A model generated the notes under the pieces. It was not told the origin of the DNA and ran no database searches. It was given only the letters and a program-made list of their open reading frames with translations. This document shows, one piece after another, positions 36,755-50,396 of a DNA stretch of 64,000 nucleotides. Location: the NCBI RefSeq assembly GCF_040954645.1, contig NC_092805.1:72711186-72775185 (forward strand). The letters are read 5' to 3'. Source of the DNA: Diabrotica undecimpunctata (taxonomy: Eukaryota > Arthropoda > Insecta > Coleoptera > Chrysomelidae). Position 1 is the first letter of the stretch, and each line of letters begins with the position of its first letter. Position numbers and translations under genes: made by a program.

Positions 36755-37005
36755 ATAGATTGTTCACGATGAAAATAATGGACTCTTCTTGCAGTAAATA
36801 TAGTATTGTTTAGGCCTCTGCTTTTCTTTAGTCTTAGATGTAGAAAAATAAACCAATACAAATCGTAAAACTACTCACCATTTTCGCCTATTTCTTCTCC
36901 TATTCTAGTCCAAATCTTGTCCTTTTTCCTTACATTTTTATAATCTTCATGAGAAAGGTCATAGAGAATAAGATACTTTCGAACCAACTCAATAATTCTC
37001 TCCAT
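34983..37005 (-). pseudogene. MADF/BESS companion protein of the Harbinger element
   Basis: Exon 1 at 36879-37005 starts MERIIELVRKYLILYDLSHE, the beginning of a MADF DNA-binding domain, with a GTGAGT donor. Exon 2 starts at 35861 and gives GDEIKKKWRNLRDTYAKYI only if a base is missing from an 8-A run near 35843-35850. A second shift sits at an 8-A run near 35760-35767, before the frame 35741-35289. Stop TAA at 35289-35291 lies inside the BESS region, and the same frame then runs on to 34983. It probably assists transposase DNA binding or nuclear entry in live elements. Confidence 0.78.
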
Positions 37006-37272
37006 TTTCAATTTTTTCACATGCGAAACCACTGCGAAACTGATAAAAACGCTGTCGAGTGCGAACTAAGATTCCGGACGAATAAATACGCAGACAAAAC
37101 GCATGCCCGAACGACGAAAATCGTACTTGTCTGAACTTGTATACTTACCACAGTGGAAACAATTCAATGCGAATCGTATGCGGTACGGAATTCCGCAGGT
37201 AATGCGAATTTTCCGCGTTGGTTTGGGGGAGCCTTAATATTAGGTAAAATGTAATATTTTTTTAATACTTAC

Positions 37273-37488
37273 GGTTAAACGCTTTTCTGGATTTACTTCG
37301 ATCATACCTCTAAGTAAGCTTTGGCAGTTAGGGGGAACGAAGTGAGGGATGTGAAAGACACCTCTCTTAACCTTTTCTAACAATTGTCGAAGATTATCGT
37401 CGTCGAATGGTAAAGCACCAACAAGAAGAGCGTATAAGATTACACCGCAAGACCAGACGTCTGCTTTTCTGCCGTCGTATTTTTCTCC
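37273..37488 (-). CDS. sff: BRSK/SAD kinase exon (kinase C-lobe)
   Basis: 216-bp exon of 72 whole codons, acceptor ACCAG at 37489-37493, donor GTAAGT at 37272-37267. It encodes [20 protein letters not shown], then [20 protein letters not shown] and [12 protein letters not shown], the alpha-F to alpha-H region with the conserved DVWS motif. Frame intact. The sequence is clearly constrained in contrast with its transposon neighbours. Confidence 0.95.
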
Positions 37489-37831
37489 CTGGTAAAATTA
37501 TTCCAGAATAAATTATAGTTTAATGTGATCTCTGTACTAGATATTAACAAATAGTTGGTTCCATACTCGACCGAATTGGATCGCGCGACCTCTGAATTGT
37601 CACTCTTAGTGAGTAAGCGCTATGTCCTCTTCGCTACCGAGAGGTAATGTTATTAAATTTTGCTGTTCATTTAAAATAACATATCAAATCCTATGAATTG
37701 GACACTACATAAAGAAATAAACAATTCTTCGTAACTCACACCAAGACATTGCTTGTTGTGTGTTATTGCCCTGGGCATATTAGCAGATACGTCTTGCATA
37801 TAAATTTAATGTTTTGCCACTTATTTCTTTA

Positions 37832-39372
<1,541 letters not shown>

Positions 39373-39813
39373 ATGGTTATGTGCTTTGCTCTAAAGTGTA
39401 AACATTACAGTGAGCAAAAACATGCAAGTTTTTTGTGTTCCCTTTAAAAATTTCAGAAAAGAAGAAGTGGATAAATCTCATGAGGTAAAAGTAGTTATTA
39501 GTTTGTTTAATATTGCTTATATTTTAGATATTCTGTGATTGTCTTTTCAGATTTATACGTTGGGATGGTGTATTCTGTGTTTATACTATGTATCTGTCAT
39601 GATAAGATAATTTAAAATGTAATTGTGCCCTTTGTATGTTAGGCTAAAATTAATAACATTATTTTGATATGTTTTCAGGAGGCAAGATAGAGAACCGCCT
39701 AAGTACTCGTTAGTTTGTAGCTGTCATTTTGTGGACCAAGATAGGAAAAATGGACCTACAATTTTTGAGCATAACATAAAGAGAAAGTTTCTATTCTCCA
39801 CTCCAGAAAAACG
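39373..39813 (+). pseudogene. THAP zinc-finger gene remnant (two exons)
   Basis: Exon 1 at 39373-39484 starts MVMCFALKCKHYSEQKHA. One base out of frame, it continues KFFVFPLKISEKKKWINLM, so a single-base frameshift lies near 39423-39430. A GT donor follows at 39485. Exon 2 at 39679-39813 resumes in phase with RRQDREPPKYSLVCSCHFVD and NGPTIFEHNIKRKF, then a GTAAG donor. C-x4-C ... C-x2-H spacing identifies the THAP DNA-binding domain, common in DNA-transposon proteins. No further exons recognised. Confidence 0.8.
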
Positions 39814-40656
39814 GTAAGCTTAAAATCGGATTTAAATGAATACCTTAATATAAATTTATTAAATAAATTTATTTTTATACATAAATTTTATAACATTAAT
39901 AAACTTTTCCAAAATTAAATAGTGTTTCATTAAGTATTTACAAGGATTGCTCCATTAGATGTGGATTTAGAGTGTTATACCTTTTATAAAGGATACTTAT
40001 TACAAGATTTACAACAATAAATTCCTGATTGAAAAATGGACTTGTCACAATTAACTTCAGAGGTAGATTTTAAAATTATACCTGGTTTGAAGACAATTTG
40101 GAATAAGTGACAATCATATTTTATCTTAGAAGAGATCAAATGATAAAATTTAATAAAACATATTAGGAATTGATCATAATACAATTTTCCTTATTACAAC
40201 AAAGCTAGCATGTCATAAATTTGTTTAACGGTTGATTTGTAAAGATATATTTATACCTTCAAGAGTAAAAGCTATAAACAACATTAAAGATTCAAAACCA
40301 AGTTAAAAAAATATATTTGTTGTTAAATATAAAGCAATTTTTAAAATGACACAATATATAAATTTTTATTTGTTTGAGAATTGTATGAACATTATGATTG
40401 TATTTTTTATACTCCTCTACAAATATGTTGCTTGAAGTTAATAAATCAACAAATAAATGTATCTTTAAAAGTTTACACTTCAACTGGCTCAAGTACAAAA
40501 TTTGATTGATGATTGATGTTGCACCCCCTTACTAACACCAATAAACTACTTTATGAGTAATACTCCTCAACTTCTTTAATAAGAGAGTATTGAAAATTCG
40601 TTAAAGCAGCACATAACTGCAGTATATAGCTGCAATATATTGTAACACTTTATTCT

Positions 40657-40893
40657 TCAGATCGCCCTCTCAACATGTATCCTAGCTTTTGCTATGGTTT
40701 CTGTTTCATACACCTGTGCCTCTGTAAACTGAGGGATACTTAGGAAAGGAGGAATATTTAAGTGTACCCCCTCAGGCAATAAATCTTTAATTAAGAAACT
40801 TTTATCCGCTAAAATAACATCACCATAGCTCATTTGGTCTAGAATGCCACAGTTTTTAACAATTTGTTTATCAGAAGTGGATCCAGGATAGGC
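40657..40893 (-). pseudogene. DDE transposase fragment (THAP-associated type)
   Basis: Uninterrupted minus-strand frame: AYPGSTSDKQIVKNCGILDQ, then MSYGDVILADKSFLIKDLLP, PPFLSIPQFTEAQVYETETI and AKARIHVERAI before TGA. The middle LADK(S/G)F Asp and the RIHVERAI Glu are the last two acidic residues of a DDE_Tnp_4-like transposase. The upstream sequence is rearranged (a duplicated GTTACTGGTAGCACCAGGTAGTTACTGG-type repeat near 40940-40975). It may belong with the THAP remnant, but the strands are opposite. Confidence 0.8.
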
Positions 40894-41027
40894 ACTGCTG
40901 ACATATTATGTGATGACACCATATGGTGCTACTCCTACAAGAACCAGTAACTACCTGGTGCTACCAGTAACTTCTGTCCCAATTTTAAAACCTCTATAAT
41001 TATACCCCATGTGGTAGGCAAAATATT

Positions 41028-42796
41028 TCGTTGCATCTTTTGTTTATTTGGTTTGTTATGTTGGAAAGAATGTTGTGATTTTTTCTGTGTATAGATTTAG
41101 TCACTTTATTGATCATAGTCATACTTTATTTTAACTAATATCCTGATGTATTATATGGGATGATTATGAAATCAGTTATTAGGAATTTATTTATATAATT
41201 TTTAGGTATTTTTTGTATACTCTTATGTCATATGGACTATTCTGCCTGTGTGTTCTTAATTGAATATGTGGGTTCGAAGTTGTTGTTCAAAAAAGTTGGC
41301 CACTGTTGTTCACTGGATTTCGTAACTCCTCATTTTCATGAAAGAATATACATATAACGGGGCAGTAAGATGTTTCATTCATTTGAATTTGAATTCTAAT
41401 TTGAACATATTACTTTTAATCTTAAGTCTTTCCAGATTATGTTCAATTATAATTACAAAACACTTCCTTTAGCTGACTTTTTAGTGTCACTTAGGTAAAG
41501 TTATTATTGTCATTGCTACCTCTATGGCTAGCATAGTTAGATTGCTTTTCTGATATTAGTATTTAATATTTTGGTCAACAAATTATCGTTTACAGTTATA
41601 TTTACTTCTTTTCTTAGGCATTCAATTATTGATTTTGGATATAGAACTAGAACATCTTGTTCTCTCTTAGTAACGTCAGAACGAATCATTAATTTGTAGT
41701 TTCTACAGAAATTGGCTTGTTCGTTCTTGATGCTTTGTTTGCTGAGTACTTATTTATTACTTACTTCTTTACCTATTACTATTTGGATATTTTGGGTATA
41801 GTCATTATTGGCATACTAAACGTCATGTAGCTCTCTTATGTCTGATATTCTTATAAATATGTTGTAGCTACCTGCTATAGTTAGTGAATATCAGCATAAG
41901 TTAATTTGTTTTAATGTTGATTTAGATTCAGTGATTTAGTCTACGAATATTGTAGTTTAGGCACATATTACTGGACGTGGGTATCTGCTGATCTAATATA
42001 TTTGGATTATTTGATTAGAGTGTGAATTGGTGACCCATTTGCCTGGTTGATTATATCTTTGGATATGCTACTCTATAAATCTGTTGTCCACTGGTTGATC
42101 TATTTTGAATTTAGTGCCCAATTCAACACTTAAATTGGTTTATACATATTTGGCATTTTCTTTATTGTTACTTTTTGGATTATTTGATTAGAGTGTTTTT
42201 CATTTGCCTGATTGATGATATCTTTCGATATGCTATTCTATAAATCTGTTGTCCACTGGTTGATCAATTTTGGATTTTGTGCCCAATTCAATACTTAAAT
42301 TGGTTTATATATGTTTAGAATTTTTTTTATTGTTACTTATAATTTGTGAATCGGCCCAAATATCTGCCTGATTGATTATCCTTGGATATGCTACTATAAA
42401 TCTGTTGTCCACCGAATAGTCAATTTTGGAATCAGTGTCCGATTTTATATTATTGTGATATGTATGAATTAAGTATTTGTCTTTACGACCATTTTAGGCT
42501 ACATGAAAGCCTTACTTTAGTTTATGTACTTTAGATAGTATGTGACTTATTAGTCACTTAGTAATATTTGTATATCTTTAGATGGATCCTTCTTTCTACA
42601 TCATTCATTATCTGTGGTTAAAGTCTTGTATCCTTTGATTGTATTGCAATGATGGAAACTTTGGCTAATCAACAGTTAAGTGTCTATAAGTGTCTGGAGC
42701 TTTTGTCATAATTCACGGTTCATATCTAGTCTATGATTTTTGTTAGGTATGCAAAAAATTTTCGTTTAAATTTTATTTCTCCGAGTAAGAGGGGAG
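41028..42796 (+). repeat. 3' non-coding part of a plus-strand Ty3/gypsy element
   Basis: Reverse-complement homologue of 48245-50120, the region after the integrase of the minus-strand gypsy element. It contains three tandem units of about 175 bp near 42004-42440 (each with GATTATTTGATTAGAGTG and CTGTTGTCCACTGGTTGATC). It ends in a polypurine tract AAGAGGGGAG (42787-42796) directly before an LTR start. No coding part of this copy remains. Confidence 0.78.
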
Positions 42797-43356
42797 TGTA
42801 ATGAGTCCGTCACTTTAATAATTCTTTCATCACTTTTAAATAAAATTTTTAAATTCATATTCCTTTAATATCCTTAAATTTTTAATTTTTAAGTTGGTAT
42901 GAAGTAGCGACTCCAAGCGGCAGTTTTGGAAAACTATATACCGTAAAACGAAGTTACTTTGCACTGAGCAGGGTTACTTTGCACCAAACGTGTAAAAGTA
43001 TATTTTCTGTAAACCTACGCTCAATTTTGTTTATATATTTGTACTACCTCTAGAGCACATAGGCAACATCGCAATACGTGAGTAAGACGAGCGTGATTGT
43101 CTCTGATGTCACCAGTTATCTATCAGCAACGATTAGAATATTAACCTAGAAAATCAATTTTCTAATTTTGCAAAATCATACTGTGCAGACAGTCCCAGCG
43201 GACACAAATTGGTAAGTACACGTCTAATGGCATATACCACAATCGATTGCGATTTTTAGTTGTTAAAATAACGGTTTTAAACCAGGATATCAATAACAAA
43301 AAAAATCATTGTTTACATGTGCACTTAAAGGTTAATAGGAAAATGATTTTTAGGAA

Positions 43357-45256
43357 ATGCCCAGACGCTATAAAGGGAAACTGGGATCTCGCAAATATGC
43401 AGACTACTCAGAAGAAGATTTAAAAGTATGTCTGTCAGCAATAAAAAATGGCATGAGTACAAGAGTGGCCGCTGAATCCTTTAACATTCCAAGGAGAACT
43501 ATTTTTTACAAATTAAAAGGAGTACACGCTGGAAAACCTGGATACCCATCAATATTCTCTTATGAAGATTAAAGGTGCTTCGTACAATGCATTCATAGCC
43601 TTGGTGATGCTGGATTTTCTATTACTGGATTGGAATTACGACAAATAATCAAGACTCATTTAAATCACCAAGGAAAAAAAAATAACTCGCAAATCATTTT
43701 CAAGTCGTCATAAGGACCTTACTGCAAGGATGGCCTCAAACATAAAAAGAAGTAGAGCAGCACTCAATGCAGACCAAATGACTAAATACATACAAAATTT
43801 AAAACAAACATTAACTGGTGTGGAGCTAGATACTATTTTTAATTATGACGAGACGAACTGAACAGATGATCCCGGACAGAAAAAGGTATTAACTAAACGT
43901 GGGGTTAAATATCCTGAACGAATTTGTAACTCTTTAAAAAGTAGCATTTCTCTTATGATGTGTGGAAATGCAGCTGGTGAGCTACTACCTCCTTATGTGG
44001 CGTACAAATCCAAGCATTTGTGGGACACCTGGACTGAAAATGGCCCCTCTGGTTCGCGTTATGCAAATACTGCATCTGGTTGGTTCGAATCACAGACATT
44101 TGCAAATTGGTTTGACACTATTCTATTGCCCAGGCTTAAAAATAATCAGGGAAAGAAGGTCGTTTTAGGAGACAATTTGTCTTCTCATATTAATGTTGAA
44201 TTAATATGAGAAGACAAATTGTCTCCTAAAACGACCTTCTTTCCTTGTTGAAGTCTTGGATTTTTGTCGAAAACAGGACATTCATTTTATGTTTGTCTTC
44301 GAATAGCACCCACGTTACACAACCGCTAGATGTTGCTTAATGGCCCCCATTATTTACCCCAATGAAAAAGGCCTGGAGGGAAATTTTATCTGAATATAAG
44401 GAAACTCATGTGGGGGTAGATCAAATGTACTTAAGAAACAGCATTTTCCAACGCTTTTACGATCATTAATCGAAAAAATACAAAAGAATAGCGATGAGAT
44501 ATTAAAGTCGGGATTTAGGAAATGTGGTATCATTCCTTATGATATAACACCGCTCTTGGAGCGGTTAAAAACAACTCAGCAATCTAGTGTGATAACTGAT
44601 AGTCATACAACAAATAATAATAAATTAAGTTAGTCAGATATCGAAAACAGTTTCATTCGATATTTAGAAGATAAAAGAAAGGAAGCCACCCAGTTTAAGA
44701 CACGTGGGAAGAAAAAGAAAATAAATGTTTCAACAGGACAAAGTATGGCCCATTCTGAAATTTGTTTAGAAGATCTAACTGAAGCATCTACTTCCATACA
44801 TCATCAAGCTGTTGAGCCAGAAGTCGTTGATGATTCAGAGAACGATATTGCTTTGGACGACCACTTTCCACTAGGTAGGGATTCATCAGATGATGAAATA
44901 AATGAGCTGCCAGAGATGGAAGAAGAAATCGAATTAAATGAAAAACTCGCCTCAGGTTCTCTTGGAATAAATATTGCCGAAAAAGTTAAAAACTCTGCAT
45001 TAGATCATGATAAAAAAATATTGGTGAGTACGTTTTATTTGTCTATGAAGATCATGTTTATCCTGGAGTCATAACAGCAATAGAAAATGACGGAGTGATG
45101 GTCAACGCCATGTCAAAATCGTTAAAGTTTTGGAAATGGCCAGAAAGACGCGATGAAATATGGTATTCGTGGGACAATGTAATTGGCGCCATAAATCCTC
45201 CCAAGAACATTTCCAGACGAGAATTTTACATTGTTTCAGAATGCGACAAATTGTAG
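43357..45256 (+). pseudogene. pogo/Tigger-like transposase
   Basis: The N-terminal psq/CENP-B-type HTH is intact at 43357-43572 (MPRRYKGKLGSRKYADYSEE, TRVAAESFNIPRRTIFYKLK). A frameshift follows. The DDE_1 domain is in pieces: FNYDETN at about 43840-43860 then an in-frame TGA, LMMCGNAAGELLPPYVAYKS, VVLGDNLSSHI (second Asp, about 44160-44190), then a palindromic insertion, then the rest in other frames (ILKSGFRKCGIIPYDITPL). An acidic C-terminal tail (44745-45070) and a terminal domain with VYPGVITAIENDGVMVNAMS ending in FYIVSECDKL complete it. At least three frameshifts and two stops. Confidence 0.9.
44150..44244. repeat. Perfect 45-bp inverted repeat with 5-base loop
   Basis: Positions 44150-44194 and 44200-44244 are exact reverse complements around GTTGA. 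The left arm is transposase coding sequence (VVLGDNLSSHINVE region), and the right arm is its inverted duplicate. The normal coding sequence resumes after it. Confidence 0.95.
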
Positions 45257-46015
45257 TGGGATTAGATTCAAACTTTGAATTTTCACTATTGTAATTATAA
45301 TAAAGTTTGTTCATTTCAAATGTAGCAATGTTCTTTCCCGTTAGGCTTCTTTCATAAATGTAGGTAGGTTTATATTAAAAAAACTGGGCCGATCAACATT
45401 TTTTTGCATTTAAATGGTGCAAAGTTTAAAATGAGATAGGATTACTTACTATGCACCAGCAAGCATTTTGTAGCCAAATATTATTAAAATATCAAGTGGT
45501 GCAAAGTATGACTCTTCTAGGGTATACTTTGTACCACTAATAAAATTCTCGAATAATGTCTTAATTATGCAATATAACTAAAAAACAACTATAATAAGAG
45601 CTATATTACGACCTGTTGAATAGATATTTATAATAAAAAGTTCAGATCTTCTTTCGAGTAACGTTATATCCACTCTAAGAAAATAAAACTAAAAACTATG
45701 GTGCAAAGTTACCCCGTTTTACGGTACACGCTTCTTCTTCCGACTAGCAACTAGTAGTGACTCTTCTATTGACTTGGGGAAGTTGGGTTTAAAAAGTAGG
45801 CGGCTAGAGATGGACTAGAATTTGTTTTTAAGAATAATAAAGTTTTTTTGGGGAAGAAAAGTTGAAGAAAGTTTTGATTTGTTTTTTTTTTTTTAGTGTT
45901 CCGTTTGGTTTCTAGCCACTCTAAGCCGGTAAGTGGATCCAATTATTAATCAAAAAATATAAAAACCATCAGCCATTTTGATTTCTAAAATATTGTCATT
46001 TTTCCTTTGATAGTT

Positions 46016-46490
46016 AATATACAGGGTGATTGATTAGTGTGAGGAAGCTCAGTAGATCTGTTATAGTAAAAATTACAAAACAAGTTATTGACAAAAATTG
46101 TAGGCAGCTTTAAACTATACATTTTAAAATTAGTTACAATCTTACAGGGTGTTCCATAAGATGGTGGCAGACCAAACTTATGTTTTTTTTTTTTTTTAAT
46201 AGAACACCCTATATTTTATTTGAAATTTGAAATCTGCTTCACTTCCACATCACAACAATGAAAAGTTTTATTATGTTGTAACAAAAACAAATGAGGAGTG
46301 ATGTAACAAAAACCAATGAATTAAAGCTGGCTAGCAGAATGTGCCGGAGAGTGACTACTTGACAGTCATGAGAGGATTCGGCCAATTTGCATGCCCTATC
46401 GAGACCGTAAAGTGCGAATAATAATGACAGGATACTTAAAAAAAAAAGAAATAAAATAAATGAAAGTGGTAAATTATGGAAGTTGCTCTA
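46016..46490. other. Junction region with small repeat debris
   Basis: No gene. It contains ACAGGGTGATTGATTAGTG at 46021 and ACAGGGTGTTCC ... GAACACCCTAT at about 46144-46210, a short foldback resembling insect MITE ends. Confidence 0.4.
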
Positions 46491-46508
46491 AGATATGATT
46501 GGGCGCCA
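46491..46508 (-). other. Primer-binding-site-like sequence
   Basis: The minus strand reads TGGCGCCCAATCATATCT, like the tRNA primer site TGGCGCCCAA of gypsy-type elements. It abuts the inner side of the LTR-like block above it. Confidence 0.5.
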
Positions 46509-48244
46509 GGAAAGTATTAACATATACCTTCCAAGGTATCTTGTAAAGCTGTTTGCTACAATAAACGGGAAACAGGTATTAATTAAAATATTTAGTTTTC
46601 ACCACAAATTTTAATCCCTATCCAAATATATACAATATAATTTTTTTTATAGCTACCCATCAGCAATTATGTACAGTTAATCTAGTTACTTATATACAAA
46701 GAAAAATACCCTGGTTACACACAACTGATCCTTGATAAACTGAATTTACAAATAATAAAATATGGGAACAAATTTAATGACTATACCTAAAAAGGTAATT
46801 TACTTGCCTACTAGAGATGTAACTCTGTATTTCGGCTTTCAATTAAATGTCTTAACAAGTAATAAGGACACTATCCTGAAGGGATAGATGTCCAAAGGTT
46901 TAAATATATAATAATACAATAACAATTAATAACTCTCTGATTAAATGTGTACACAAGAAATCGTACAAATAAGTTAAACGGGAGGATTTAAAACCTCAAC
47001 CTACTTAGTCCCTAAATATAATTAAATATTATTTTAGAATAAAAATGATGGTTTTTTTATTATTATTTTAAAATATTATGATTTAAAGTTAAAAAAAAAT
47101 ATAAAAAAGATTAAAACTAATAAATAAACTTAATACAGGTTTACGAGATTTTATATTCTGAAGGAGGAAGATACTTCTCGCTGCTTTCTCAAATTGTCCG
47201 GGAATAACAAGACCAGATCTGGACCTCTGGAGAACAGCCACGTCAAAAAAAATCAACTCTGGAACCAGGTGTAGTTCCGACCAGGTATTAACTTACAAAT
47301 TCTTCTTGAAAACATCCAAAAAAAAAACAAAATCAAACATTTTTCCCTCGACTTCTGCTTGGCTCCCAGAAGTAGGCTAAAAAACATTTGTTTTAGAGTT
47401 CTTTCTTACTCTTGATACAGAGTAGGGAAAAAACACAAGGTTTATGAACCTTAAAAGGTTTTATAAAGTTTACTTATGAAGTGTGGAAGCAAAAATTTAA
47501 TGGTTTTGTAAATGATGTGATCTTCGTATGGTTTGACAGTATTTTAAGTAAAGTGGATTAATTATATCGAAAATTTTAACGAAAAGTATGATATGGATAA
47601 TAATATATTTTATAATATAATGAACGGTATACGACAGAATATTTTTATCGATACTCTTAATAGATAATAAATTGTTTTAAAGATAGATAATTATCTTTTT
47701 TTAAGGCCCGGAAGTAAAATTAAAATACATATGATTTTATATCAATAACACCTTCGATTTACATGTTGAATTTTCTTAATGAAATGATGGGAAACATTTC
47801 AGATAAATATATCGAATCAAATGAAGAATAACAATACTGTAGGATCTCAAAAATGGCTGATGGTTTTTATATTTTCATTTTATTGATAATTGGATAAACT
47901 TACCGGCTCAGAGTGGTTATAAACCAACAGGACACAAAAAAAACCAAACCAAAACTTCCTGCAACTTCTTCTTAAAAAAAACTTAAATATTCTAAATAAA
48001 AACCTTTTAGGCCTTCTCTGGCCTCTACCTCTAAACCCAAGTGTCTCTACCAAACGTCGAAGCAGAAGTGAGTAATCAGTACTTGTTTTGAGTTAGCTAA
48101 ACTATGATTGCAAATATAGACGCTGGGTGTCGCTGTTGAATACCAACTTAAAATTTAAGAATTAAGGAAATTATTAAGAGGATATGAATTTAAAATTTTT
48201 ATTTAAAGTGAATAAAGAATTATTGAAGTGACGGACTCGTTACA
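46509..48244 (-). repeat. Gypsy LTR (about 1.7 kb, minus strand)
   Basis: Starts on the minus strand with TGTAACGAGTCCGTCACTTC at 48244, directly after a polypurine tract (TTCCCCTCTTAC on the plus strand, 48245-48256). It runs to the primer-site-like sequence at 46508. The first 400 bases match the plus-strand LTR fragment at 42797 on. The exact 3' end is uncertain because no CA terminus is obvious. Confidence 0.6.
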
Positions 48245-50396
48245 TTCCCCTCTTACTCGAAGAAAAAAAAATTTAAATGAAAATTTTTTTTTTCATATCT
48301 AACAACAATCATAAAATAGGTATGAACCGTGCGTCATGGCAATATCTCGAACAGAAGCTTAACTGTTTGTTAGCCAAAGTTTCCATCATTGTAGTAGAAG
48401 CAAAGGATACAAACAAAACTAAACTTTTTAGCCATGGCACTAGTTTGCCAAATGTAGCTAAAATACACTAACTTAAAAACTAACTTCCGAACAATCCACA
48501 TCGATTCGCAAGATTACAATTAACCACAGATTATGAATGATGTAGAAAGGAGGAGACATCCAAAGATATACAAATATTACTAAGTGACTTACAAGTCATG
48601 TATTATCTAAAGTACATAAACTACATTAAAGCTTTCATGTAGCCTAAAATAGTCGTAAAGACAAATACTATATCTCAAAATAATGTGAAATCGGACACTG
48701 ATTCCAAAATTGACTATACGGTGGACAACAGATTTATAGTAGCATATCCAAGGATAATCAATCAGGCAGAAGTGTGGACCGATTCACAATTTATAAGTAA
48801 AAAATACCAAACATATATAAACCAATTTAAGTATTGAATTGGGCACTAAATCCAAAATTGATCAACCAGTGGACAAAAGATTTATAGATTAGCATATCCA
48901 AAGATATAATCAACCAGGCAAATGAGTCACCAATCTCCTACTCTAATCAAATAATCCAAAAAGTAACAATAAGAAAAATGCCAGATATATATAAACCAAT
49001 TTAAGTGTTGAATTGGGCACTAAATCCAAAATTGATCAACCAGTCGACAACAGATTTATAGAATAGCATATCCAAAGGTATAATCGACCAGGCAAATGGG
49101 TAACCAATTCACACTCTAATCAAATAATCTAAATAAATTAGGTCAACATATACCCACATCTGGTAATATGTGCCTAAACCACAATATTCATAGACTAAAT
49201 CATTGAATCTAAATCAACATCAAACAAATTAACTCATGCTGATATTCACTAACTATAGCAGGTAGCTATAACAGATTTATAAGAATATCAGACATAAGTG
49301 AGTTACATGGCATTTAGTAAACCAATAATAACTACTCAACATATCCAAAAAGTAATAGTTAAAGAAGTAAGTAAACAAGTAAATAGTAAATAAGTAAGTA
49401 ATCAACAAACAAAATATCAAGAACGAACAGGCCAATTTCTGTAGAAACTGCAAATTAGTGATTCGTTCTAACATTACTAAGAAAGAACAAGATATGTTCT
49501 AGTTCTAAATCCAAAATCAATAAGTGAATGCCTAAAGAAAAAAGTGAATGTAACTGTAAACGGTCATTTGTTGACTAAAATATAAATTACTAATTTCAGA
49601 AAGCAATCCAACTATGCTAGCCATAGAGGTAGCAATGTCAAGAATATCTTAACATAAGTGAGACTAAGAAATCAGCTTGAGGAAATCTTTTGTAATTATA
49701 ATTGAACATAGTCTGGAAAGACTCAAGATTAAAACTAAAATGTTCAAATTAGAATTCAAATTGAAGATGGTTAACTAATTATAAACGAAACATTTTACTG
49801 CCTAGTTATCTACATAACCTGTTATGAAAATGGTGAATTCCGAAACTCATCGAACAACTGAGGCCTCTAATTGAACAACAACTTCGAACCCACGTATTCA
49901 ATCAAGTATGCATAGGCAGAATAGTCCATATGACATAAGAGTATACCAAAAAAACCTAAAAATTAAGTATATAAATACTTCCTAGTAACTGATTTTAGAA
50001 TCATCCCATATAGTACATCAGAATATTAATTAAAATAAAGTATGACTATGACCAATAAAGTGATTAAATCTATACACAAAAAATCACAACATTCTTTCCA
50101 AACCAAATAAACAAAAGATGATAATCAAGTTCACAAACAAAATATATAATAGTAGTATTTAATATAGTTCCATACAAGTATAAAGTAAACAAAGATAAGT
50201 GTACCTAATAATAAGAATAAAAAGGCTTAATAATTTAAACTTATATAACCAAATAATAAGCAAGGAATAAGCTGAACATATACAGTATCTGGTGATTAAT
50301 AATAAAGTTCCAAGAAAATACCAAATCGTAATCAAAACCGAGCCAAAACAATAATAGTCAAAATGGTAGATTAACTTTATTAGACAAACTTAAGTT
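48245..50396 (-). repeat. 3' non-coding region of the minus-strand gypsy element
   Basis: Non-coding. Contains about three tandem units near 48690-49130 (GATCAACCAGT-GACAACAGATTTATAG, CAATTTAAGTRTTGAATTGGGCAC), inverted relative to those at 42004-42440. A long untranslated stretch between integrase and the LTR is unusual for the group. Confidence 0.7.

Larger units (their letters stand above)
34329..37233 (+). mobile_element. PIF/Harbinger DNA transposon in a kinase intron
   Basis: The inverted ends GGCTCCCCCAAACCAACGCG (34329 on) and its complement (to 37233) are flanked on both sides by TTAA, compatible with the TWA target preference of the superfamily. It carries the expected two genes on opposite strands: a DDE transposase (+) and a MADF/BESS protein (-). 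Subterminal sequence is rich in GCGAAT/ATTCGC words. It lies in the intron between the 37273-37488 and 33562-33983 kinase exons; its right end is only about 40 bp from the donor of the former. Confidence 0.9.
42941..45724 (+). mobile_element. pogo/Tigger DNA transposon inserted in an LTR
   Basis: Terminal inverted repeats CCGTAAAACG-R-GTWACTTTGCAC (42941 on; complement ends at 45724) with TA on both sides, the pogo/mariner target duplication. Subterminal GGTGCAAAGT words recur at both ends. The 2.78-kb length fits a full-length element. The transposase is broken. Confidence 0.92.
42797..46015 (+). repeat. Gypsy LTR fragment split by a pogo element
   Basis: LTR start TGTAATGAGTCCGTCACTT at 42797 follows a polypurine tract. 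The LTR is resumed after the pogo insertion at 45727 and continues to about 46015 (AAAAACCATCAGCCATTTT...). It matches the minus-strand LTR at 47840-48244 block by block. Beyond 46015 the similarity ends. Confidence 0.72.
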
